NCBI GenBank assembly: GCA_037043235.1
Contig: JAWRVZ010000102.1
Location: 949,501-1,013,500 of the forward strand
Direction: 5' to 3'
Origin: Rhodeus uyekii
Taxonomy: Eukaryota > Chordata > Actinopteri > Cypriniformes > Acheilognathidae
DNA length: 64,000 bases
Of this stretch, positions 55,255 through 64,000 are shown one piece after another. The notes beneath the pieces are model-generated. The model worked only from the letters and a program-made list of their open reading frames with translations, was not told where the DNA came from and made no database searches. How positions within the stretch are numbered: the first letter of the stretch is position 1; each line of letters begins with the position of its first letter. The position numbers and the translations under genes are program-made.

Positions 55255-56245
55255 ATTATGTCTTGAAATGTGCATTGCTCTAAAATTCACTCAGGCATGA
55301 AATGACAAGTAAGAAAAGTACTATCTGGTATAATCATAATCATTACCATTACCTGAAATCGTATAATAATGAAGTGTAATCTTACAGGAATAATCTGTCT
55401 TTGCATTCATATGAAAGCAATTAGCGAAATGTCTGCTTTTAAAACAGCATTGAAACCAAAAGAACAGTGGTTGTGCAACTTGCCCAACATTGTTCTGCAC
55501 CTTCAATGGGAGTTTCTGCTTGGCACTATAGTCATCTTATATTTTTCTTCTGCCTACAGCAAGCAGAGAGAGAACTCCCTGGGAACAAAGCAGGACTATT
55601 ATCTACAGGGGTAAAGGGTGGTCTTCCCGACACACACATCTCAGGAATTCCTGACATGGACTGATGCCAGGTCAGCCAGGAGCCACACCAACAATAATCT
55701 ACTTTCAATTTCTCTCTACTCTCTCTAGGGAAAAAGAAAGAGAAGGCTAACCGTATGTTTCTGTGGGAGGCATAGAGCTTGGCAATGAGGCCTCTCACGT
55801 GGCAGAGTTTTAAATTGAACCACCCTTTATTGCCTAAGGACATCTACTGTTAATGCAGTGAAGGACAAAGGCATAAAAGGAAAAATGAAAAACGGGGAAC
55901 ATTATTAATATATGTTGCATGTGTTTAGAACATGTGACACTTAAGCAGAACAAGGAAGAGGAACTTTCACACAGCTTATGTTAATCATAAAAATATGTAA
56001 TTCATGTAAACAATAGTGTTATTTTAGCTTTTCTACAGCACCTTACACAATCAAGGTGACACATTTGTATATTTGAAGTGAGATTGCATTATCAAACAAT
56101 AAAATAAAATCGTGGTTTTAAAATTGGGTTTCATTTTAGGTTTCACTTTATTTTAATGGTCCCTTTAACACATTGTATTGAGTAACGTTGCATCTACCGG
56201 GAAAAAGTAGACTGGGAAGAATCCATTTACATCACTTCCAAAACA
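55255..56245. other. Non-coding, no gene seen
   Basis: Short overlapping ORFs near 55,370-55,840 have no domain. No repeat family recognised. Confidence 0.4.
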
Positions 56246-56249
56246 ATAA

Positions 56250-56400
56250 TAAAAGTGCAAATGTGGTGTTTGTGACAAATACAGAACATTTATTCTACAA
56301 GGATACATTAAATTGATCAAATGTGTCAACTTTTTACTTCTTTTGAACTGTTTTCAAAATTGATAATGATAAAAAAGCGCACCAAATCAGCAAAATGGAG
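56250..56400 (+). repeat. Interspersed DNA element fragment (family B)
   Basis: TACATTAAATTGATCAAATG, TTTTGAACTGTTTTCAAAAT and GCACCAAATCAGCA match the order in the other copies of the family. Confidence 0.65.
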
Positions 56401-57440
56401 CTTAGAAACATAACTAAATATAAAAACATACAAAAGCAAACTAATTAAGTGACTCACATATATTAAAAAGCCATCACTTCTTTTATACTGATGCAAGTTT
56501 ATTTTACCCAGGACATGAGTGTAATGAGTCCATCAGAGATAAGAGTGTCTGAGCAAGCCTTTGTCTCACTTGTTCTTCAGCAGAAATAAGAAAGGGGAAA
56601 TTTAGCCCTGGGTGAGATAGATTGTTGATCACAGATGATCTGATGGTACAAGATCTGGAAGCTATAGTTACAAAACATTCTCTATTGTTTTTTCTTTAAA
56701 AAAACTTCAGGGTGCTAATTGATGAAATTGACTTCAACAGCCATGGTTGTGTCATCTTAACAAGACATTGTCCAGGAAAATGAGCACAGTTGAAGTGTCC
56801 ATCTGTAACATGTATATCTGCGGCAGGCATTCACACCACATGGTCAGCAGGGTCAGAACAGGAAACCAGATGAAGCTACCTCAACGTTCATGGTGGCATG
56901 TATATCAGTCCATTCTGATAAAAGTGAGAGTGCACTTCACACATCTATACGCTGAGAGAGTCTGAGGTGTTATCTCTCCATCCCCTCTTGTGTTTCCGTT
57001 AGAGCTGGGACTCTATCTCAGCTCGCCTTTGGTCACTTTGGCCTGTAGTGTAGTGATTACTGCTGATTAAACCTTAACAGAGCAATATGCTGGACTTAGG
57101 AAAAGGCTGGGCTGTCACAAAACAGACTGGACCTGCTGTTCCTGTGACCCCGAATTCATAAAACATTTTAAATTACTGGCAAAATCTCCTTACAAATACA
57201 TAAAAGTACAATGTGTACTTGTGGTGTTGTTTATATACAGTAACAACTTATACAGTAGACAAGAAAGTAACATGTTTGATTATGCAAGAAAATTAGCTTA
57301 CTAAGATTAAGGACAAGATTACTTGTACAGTTTTATACACAATTTTAATTTAAAGCTATATTTGAATTACAATTACTACAATAACTATGGAAGCCTGTTT
57401 CCACAAAAAACTAAAACAATAATAATAATATTTGCGACTT
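56401..57440. other. Non-coding, no gene seen
   Basis: No exon or mobile element recognised. Confidence 0.4.
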
Positions 57441-57446
57441 TATACT

Positions 57447-57706
57447 GTTCAAAAGGTTGAGGTAATTATTTTTTTCTTATTTGAAAGACATTAATACTTT
57501 CATTCAGAAAAAAATGCATTCAATTGATCAAATGTGACAGTAAAGCTTTCACTATTACAAAAATGTCTATTTCCAATAAATGTTATTTTGAGATCTCCAT
57601 TCACGAAGGAATCATGAAAAACACAATGGTGTTTTTGGTTTCCACAAAAAAAGGAAAATAAGTTTCCACATTAAAAAAAACTTACCAACCCCAAACTTTT
57701 GAATGA
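57447..57706 (+). repeat. Interspersed DNA element with both ends (family B)
   Basis: ACTGTTCAAAAGGTTGAGG on the left and CCCCAAACTTTTGAATGATA on the right are imperfect inverted ends. The interior has TGCATTCAATTGATCAAATG, GACAGTAAAG and CAATAAATGTTATTTTGA. This is the most complete copy in the window and defines the family's ends. Confidence 0.75.
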
Positions 57707-57780
57707 TAGAGTTCCTTGCATTATCAACTTTATTTCTCTTAATTGTAAAAAAAACAATTCTTATACTTATTTCACAGTTG

Positions 57781-57782
<2 letters not shown>

Positions 57783-57872
<90 letters not shown>
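57783..57872. repeat. (AT)45 microsatellite
   Basis: Ninety uninterrupted bases of alternating A and T. Apparent YIYI peptides on both strands arise from this tract. It is a likely cruciform and assembly-error site. Confidence 0.98.
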
Positions 57873-57875
<3 letters not shown>

Positions 57876-57899
57876 TTCTACTTAACTTTTTATACTTTT

Positions 57900-58700
57900 T
57901 ACTGGTGGAAATGGGCTTCAAATATAAATGGTACAGTACCCCCCAGAGAGCGCACAGCATTTTGCAACTGAAGAAAAAACATGCAAATTAAGAAAACGTC
58001 TTTGTCAGTTTGACAACACAAATGTATCCAAATATATGCAAGATATGCAACCAAATACAGAAACACACTGCAAATAGCACATAGACCTCAAAGAAAATGT
58101 TTTATGGACACCCTAGCAAGTAGCAAATCTGTCTGGAACATGCTTATTGTTCAATGTCTACTCGTCAATGGTGTGGTCAATGACCCGAAAGGTTAGTTTT
58201 TTGTTTATTTTAACAACCAGACCGCATATGCATTTTGAGTATTTCCAGTATGCTTCTGTATTTGGATGTTATGTGAATATTTCCAGTGCATTTCTCCATT
58301 TGGTTGCATTGTGGATATTTGCGTAAAATTGTGTACAGTTGTGTTTTTTTATTTGCAGGTGTATTTTCTATTTGTTTTCTTCAGTTGCAGTATGTTGAGC
58401 TCTCTCGGCCACTGTAAAATAGTGCATATGTTAATTTAAATGTGAAGTAAAAATACAAACAAACAAAAATACGCTAAAGATAGGTGACTCCACATATTGG
58501 TTAAGTGTCCAAATGTAAGTATGCAAAGCGCAAAAAAAAAAAAAACTTCCTCATCAAACTAATACTATTATAAATGCAGTACAGTAAAACGATCAGGTTC
58601 ATGTAATGCTACTCATCGGATGGCTATGTCTTTTAATCAAGTAGGCATTGTACTATATTTTTATTGTAGAGCTAACATTTTTTCTATTTGATCCATGAGA
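57900..58700. other. Non-coding, no gene seen
   Basis: Contains diverged local repeats of TTTCCAGT, GCATTT and ATTTGGTTGC phrases at 58,230-58,320 in tandem-like arrangement. No gene. Confidence 0.4.
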
Positions 58701-58719
58701 AAGTGTAAGCCACTGTCTC

Positions 58720-59110
58720 CATTGTACATATACTGGAGTATAGGAACCACGCCTGAATTTGTATTTCAGGTCCCTAGTGTCCTCCAAATGAGTTGTGACA
58801 GGCATATGACACAACCGGGAGCTCAAGCAACCTCTTAAACAAACAGACCAGCAGCAACAGCGTGCCAGTTCCCATCACGGACCACACAACTCGACCGGAC
58901 CCAGTTCACGGCACATCGCTTTTTTCCACGACTCCTCGAAATGGCGCCTGCGATAAAGATCAACCAGGACCACATGAAACGAAAAACCAACAACTAATTA
59001 CACTATTACTGCTGCAGGTTATGATAAAGTTCCCAATCGCAAATGTTCACAGCCACTGGCTAAAATGCTTTCTTTTGTGTTTCCCCCTTTTTCTCCCCTA
59101 AATGTGGCAC
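58720..59110. other. CpG-rich unexplained island
   Basis: About a dozen CpGs fall between 58,858 and 58,970 in an otherwise CpG-poor, AT-rich neighbourhood. There is a 79-codon plus-strand frame (58,862-59,101) with no recognisable domain, and CTGCTGCAG followed by GT near 59,012-59,020. It could be a promoter or first exon of an unseen plus-strand transcript, or an unmethylated young repeat. Confidence 0.25.
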
Positions 59111-59859
59111 ATGCTGGCATCCGGCATGACGTAGCAAACATCCTGTCAGGACCATGATAGCTCTAAATAAACATGACATGTAAGGTATGTGTATATACAG
59201 CAATTGTCTTCATAGATATTTGTCACAAAAACATGACTGGAAAATGTAAGCAGATTTAAAATATTTGGGAATCTTGTTTTCACCCTTGGAATGTGTGGGA
59301 AAGGAAGGGGAAAACTTTTTAGGAATATAATATGCATCTAATGTGAAATGAGCTTTTTGTGGAGTGGTTTATTATTACACATAGATAATCCCTTGGTTTT
59401 ATCTGACAGCTGCAAATGATTAATAAAGGCCCAAACAATTAAAAAATATTCCAAATTCATTAAAGTTGCTTTTAACTGATTATTCACGTGTTTCTCCGAA
59501 TTGTTGACTCATTCTGCATCAATGAGTCTGTGATCTTATCATCCGCTTTCAAGTGTTCAGACAAGTCTTACCAAAACACTGTCATCAGGTCACGCTAAAG
59601 GTTGCTCACAGTGCAAACGTGTTTTGATATTATATACTGTATAGATTTACATCCATATACATCCATATACATATACAAATATATATCACAACTTTCTCAA
59701 TCCTGTGTTGCTTAGACTTTTTAGAATGAACAAGTACAGCAAATGTACATCTTTAGCGCATTTTACTCTAATATTAAGCCTGCTTAAATCTATTTTTAGA
59801 TAAGTAGTTATAGAATTGGAGTAGCCAAAAATTAATTATTTTACTCAGTGAGGAAAAGG

Positions 59860-60050
59860 TTGATAATATTATAATGTTACAGAATACATAAATACCTAAA
59901 TTTATATTTCAATGAAATACTGTTCTTTAGAAGTTATATTGAAAATATAGTTTGCACAAAAAATTTCAAGTAGCACCGCTGTTTTCAACATTGATAATAA
60001 TAAGAAATTGAAGACTGGAGTAATTATTACTTTTATAGATACAGTTAGTT
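59860..60050 (+). repeat. Interspersed DNA element fragment (family B)
   Basis: AGTAGCACCGCTGTTTTCAA, CATTGATAATAATAAGAAAT and GAAGACTGGAGTAAT match internal motifs of the family seen at 12.1 and 57.4 kb. Confidence 0.7.
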
Positions 60051-60059
60051 TTTATACTG

Positions 60060-61925
60060 TATAGCCAGATGTTTTTTTAAATGACATGGAATATCCAAAG
60101 AACTACCTTAGAAGTACTTTACATACATCATTGGTAAACATTTAGCTACAAATAAAGGAAAACACATAATTTGGAAGGTGAAGCAATAGACCTGCTAAAC
60201 ACTTCCTTGTTAAACCTTCCCTGTTTGGTTTACAATAATCCTCATTGCGTGCAAAGGCAATCAGAGAACTGCATTAGCATAAATGAAAAGGTGTCCCTCT
60301 GCATATGTGATGACACACACTGTAACATTTGGAATGATATTACATCCACAATCTAGAGTTACACTCTGCTCCCTGTTATGCAGATATTTCCCGCCTTAAC
60401 CCTGCTGTAGGCAGTCAGTATCCAGTGGCGGGACGCAAAAGGCTGCTAGAAGCCTCTTCTCCATCCCTGGAGAACCTGGTGCAGTACAGACTGTTTGTCT
60501 TAATGTATTACATCCCCTGCCAGCGCCTCGAGGCAAACACAGCCATAGTATTTTTCTATATGAAGGTCTCCCAGGTGCCTGAAACCATATAGTGCATCTT
60601 ACAAAAGGTAATTAAAAAGAGCGAAAGCATGCACACAGAAGCTGTAACGCAAGTCCTTTCTTTTCAGAGGCCTGTTTTGTAACCTCTGTCGGAGGGGTAA
60701 ATGGATCTGCGGTGGCCTGGCTGAAAGCGAAGAGGAGGGGGTGGGCGATTAAGGATGCCTTCGGGGCATGAAGCAGGATAACCAGGCAAAGATTATTCAT
60801 CTCACTGTGAGAAAATCCAAGGGCTATGGCACAGCAACACCCCACCCTGCCTGTCCACAGAGCGCAGTTACCTGCTCCCACAGACTCTGGTTTTTGACAG
60901 TTGGCTCCAGAATACATTGATATTGACTAAGAGTCTTCTGTGACTCTTCTTCATCCTCACTCACTTCATTTTCCACTGTCAGGACATGCACAAGATCATA
61001 ATACCATCCATAATTCATCAGTCATCACTTGCATTGGTTCCAGAGTCAAAGGAGCAAATCAGTGATAAGTCCATTGTGAAATTATGGAGAATCCAGTACT
61101 GCATTAAGTAAGGGATAACTTTCTTAAACTCGCCTGATCTATTTCAGCTTCTGTCTTTTCCAATAATTGTCTTATATTTTCTATAATGCATGTTGCATAA
61201 ACTATTGTAATTTTATTTTATTCTAGGACTCATATTTTGCTTCCGTTTACTCTCAGCGTGTAATAAACCAGGAAATAAATGCGAAATACTATACAAACAC
61301 TTCCTAATAGGAATATATTATATCACATTCAAATTTTAAAAGAAGTTGTGATTTCTGCGATACTTATCCTGTAACCTTATCCATAAATACAAGAATTACA
61401 GGTTTCTCTCTTTAAATTTCCCAGTAAAAATGTATTTAGAATGGGTCTACAGAATTAAATTTGTATTAATTGTTTAATGTTTATCATGCAAAAACACTTT
61501 TAGTAATTTCTACAGATTTGAACCAGCATATCTATCATTTTCTGTAGGAAATAAAGGACCTGGATCAAGGAAAATGGCCAAATATACAGTCAAGATGACC
61601 CTATTTGATATAACAAGTTATATTTGATGTTGACATGAACTGGATATAATTTGCATAGCTGGTATTAATGGTTAAATCCTTTAAATGTTGGAACCGTTAT
61701 ACAATCCTTTAGAGAACTACACCTGTTGCCGAGGCCTAGGGGAAACACTGGTAAGCAGACATGAGCTTTGACCACCTCTCAAAACAAGAGACTAAAAAGA
61801 AATGGTGGTAATTTGTCTCATTGCCAGAGGGCAGTATCACCTTCTCATGATCATGCTTCCCTTCCTCCAGTTCTCTCTCACCTCTGTTTTTCTCAGAGTG
61901 ACACTTTTCTAAAAATACAGAAGGG
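60060..61925. other. Non-coding, with a less AT-rich patch
   Basis: The part at 60,640-60,920 is noticeably less AT-rich, free of simple repeats and contains no splice-bounded ORF. It is a candidate conserved non-coding element. The remainder is AT-rich. Confidence 0.3.
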
Positions 61926-61929
61926 ATCA

Positions 61930-61943
61930 CCCCCCCCCCCCCC
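61930..61943. repeat. C14 tract
   Basis: Fourteen C followed by TCCCCTC on the plus strand. G-rich on the other strand and able to form a quadruplex or i-motif. Confidence 0.9.
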
Positions 61944-61949
61944 TCCCCT

Positions 61950-63420
61950 CATTTCCATCTTTGCCATATTGTCTTCACTGTAACTGAAGCCTCCTCTCTG
62001 TCTTCTCTACTCTTTCTATGTCTTTCTTTCACACTCCCCATTTTTTCCCCTTGTGCCAATGTCATCGCCTCTCAAGCCATGATCTCCAGGGATCTTTGAG
62101 ATCAAACAAACTGTCCCCAGTTGACATTTCTAACGGAAATGGTAAGATCTGCAAAGAGCTAGACTTTGAAGGCTTTGAGAACATTCCAGAGGTCCATGAT
62201 CTATCTTAGAGTCACTCTGATTCATGCAAGGCATGCTGTCTATCTGATTCTAGCTTCTAAAATAGAAATGGATTACTAACATTAAAATTCCCCAAGTCAT
62301 ACATGAATTGTGCTCTTATTACGTCAAAAAACAAATTGTGTTTTCTAATAAAATAAATACTTAATGTAAAAAAGAACCCCACTAAAACACGAAATTAAGA
62401 CTAAAAAAGCTCAGCAACAACAAATGTGGACAAAATAAAAATGACCATGTAAACCGAGCATAATGGTATTTTAAGAGCTCTAGAAAAGATATCCCAATGC
62501 AACAATTTTCAAAATTACACCTATTTCTTTCTGCCACAGCAAACAGCATGAAAATAAGCCACTTCACTGATTAATTGTGCAATTTCGAAATGAAAAATCT
62601 ATAGTGAGGCACAGGAAGACAACAGTAGTGTTTTCAAACACTCATTCCATATACATGAGTGTGGGACTCAAGTATGTCTCATTAATCCCAAACTGCAGCG
62701 GAGGTTAGGAGATATTTTGTGTTTTGTATATATAAAAGCCTCTTGTTCACATTTCAAAACCATTTTGTAATTATCATTTCCCACAGACATGAGATTGCCT
62801 CATTCAGCTGTCTGTATTACAATAAATCCATCCCAAAAAAGGAATAATTACTTATAATGGCCAGCAGCTCCTCCACCGGGACCGCTCATTGAGACAATAT
62901 GGAAAAAAAGTTGTCTCTTCCACCAAATCATGACAGTTTACATCGCAAGACAATTTGCTTGAAACTCAATGTGATTTGAGAATAACTGTGCATGAAGAGC
63001 CAACATCTGTTTTGGTGACGCTAATGGTGGCACAACAGCACAAACCAGATGGAACCATCTATTTGTGACATTTCCAAGGTGTCAGGGGTCTAGGGGAAGG
63101 TTGTGGAACTGTGTGTGTTGTAGTGTGATATCTCACTGAGCCAGATCCAGTCAGGGCACTTGGAAACAGGAAGACCCTGCTAGCTTTTCTGTGAAATCAT
63201 GGAAAAGGACAGAACACTTTCCCATCTGGAGCAAAACCTAGTCCATCCAGAGACTTGCACCTGACAAAGTTCACCTAACCCTCTCACAAGCATAAACAGC
63301 CTTCCAGACACATTGCACAAACTAGACATTATGACTAATTTTAACATACAACATCAGTGTAGGGATGTGAGATGACATGAAGATGACACCACAAATAAAA
63401 ATAGAACATATTTTATAGTG
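61950..63420. other. Non-coding, no gene seen
   Basis: The segment 62,780-62,920 (GAGATTGCCTCATTCAGCTG, AATAATTACTTATAATGG) has the look of regulatory DNA with homeodomain-type cores. The remainder is unremarkable. Confidence 0.3.
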
Positions 63421-63423
63421 CAC

Positions 63424-63735
63424 AATATGAGATCAGAAGTAACCCAAAAATGTAATTTCATTTAAAATTCTCACCTTTTGCGCACCATCATGTTGGTTTA
63501 AATTTGTGGGATGTCTGAAGAACACAAACAAGGATATTAAAAAAATTTTTTTTTTTTTTTTTTTTTACAATGACAATACAAAGTCCAAAATAACACTGGA
63601 CCCAGCTGACCTTCATTTTATGGACAAAGCATTCTTCAAAATATCTTGATTGTGTTTCATATAATTTCAAATGACAAATAAGTAAATGGTGACAGAATTT
63701 TCTCTTTTATTATAGTGAGCAATCCCTTAAATAGT
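63424..63735 (+). repeat. Interspersed DNA element, near-complete (family A)
   Basis: AACCCAAAAATGTAATTTCA on the left, TTCATTTTATGGACAAAGC, TTCTTCAAAATATCTTG and TAAATGGTGACAGAATTTTC on the right. A 21-T run (63546-63566) has expanded inside it. Confidence 0.8.
63546..63566. repeat. T21 tract
   Basis: Twenty-one T within the family A repeat. Confidence 0.95.
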
Positions 63736-64000
63736 GTTAAACTAACAGACTATACAACACAGTGTTACAAAGTATTCTAAAATATATAAAATATAATATT
63801 CTAAGAAAGCATTTCAACGTAATAACCTATAGTTTCTAATCTGGTACCAGATGTATAAACATATAAAGTAGTCTGACCAACTAGCAATTAGTTAGGATTA
63901 ATCAGTCTCACTTTTTAAATCCGAATGAAACCAATCTACATTTTTATGTAACCGACTTTAAAAAGAAACGTTATGACCAGAAAGACTAGTCTAAGAAGTT

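Noticed and set aside
57612..57971. Long YIYI-repeat peptides on both strands
   Set aside because: Translation artefact of the (AT)45 microsatellite.
1..64000. CRISPR arrays, operons, bacterial ribosome binding sites or phage genes
   Set aside because: None seen. Spliced gene structure, SINEs and Tc1/hAT elements show a vertebrate nuclear genome.

Overview
This is a vertebrate genomic window with the composition and repeat content of a teleost fish, most likely a cyprinid. It is AT-rich and almost devoid of long ORFs. It is dense in short interspersed DNA elements, including several copies of a mobile family I associate with carp and zebrafish genomes. It has tRNA-derived SINEs, Tc1-like and hAT elements, long (AT)n and (TG)n tracts, and one spliced Kruppel-like factor gene. 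There are no bacterial features. The species call is inference.

Layout. (1) Positions 1 to about 7,600 hold the 5' part of an endogenous retrovirus on the minus strand, cut off by the left window edge: a candidate LTR/promoter, a long leader, an intact gag ORF, then pol in the same reading frame behind one TGA stop set in a strong readthrough context (TGA CTA G). Pol encodes two successive retropepsin-like domains, the second without the DTG catalytic triad, then the start of reverse transcriptase. It then jumps in frame to the RNase H/integrase linker, so the RT core and RNase H are deleted. (2) Positions 7,600-44,600 are gene-poor. They contain an intact-ended hAT derivative (8410-9178, perfect 8-bp target duplication), two Tc1-like wrecks, a pair of inverted copies of an unnamed ~0.9-kb element, local tandem duplications near 40-42 kb, and several short minus-strand exon-like segments, each ending at a good splice donor. 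Three of these start with ATG and end in phase 0 (MEEKQFSGIL at 33,962-33,991; MSESNSSAACVADQ at 21,761-21,802; MDSRK at 13,107-13,121). I propose they are alternative first exons of one minus-strand gene whose body lies left of the window. The glycine transporter gene slc6a9 is the best guess, because of its known alternative short N-termini and its mammalian adjacency to KLF17. (3) Positions 44,690-47,060 carry the three-exon klf17-type gene on the minus strand (409 codons, three C2H2 fingers). (4) Positions 47,060-64,000 are non-coding, with an AT-rich possible enhancer just upstream of klf17, the second copy of the 0.9-kb element with another hAT fragment scrambled into it, more interspersed repeats, and a 90-bp (AT)45 run.

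The only confident host protein is the KLF. The retrovirus supplies the most unusual biology: single-frame gag-pol with a UGA-CUA-G stop, tandem protease domains, and a coiled-coil Gag with a basic Arg/Asn/Gly/Ser-rich tail and no zinc knuckle.
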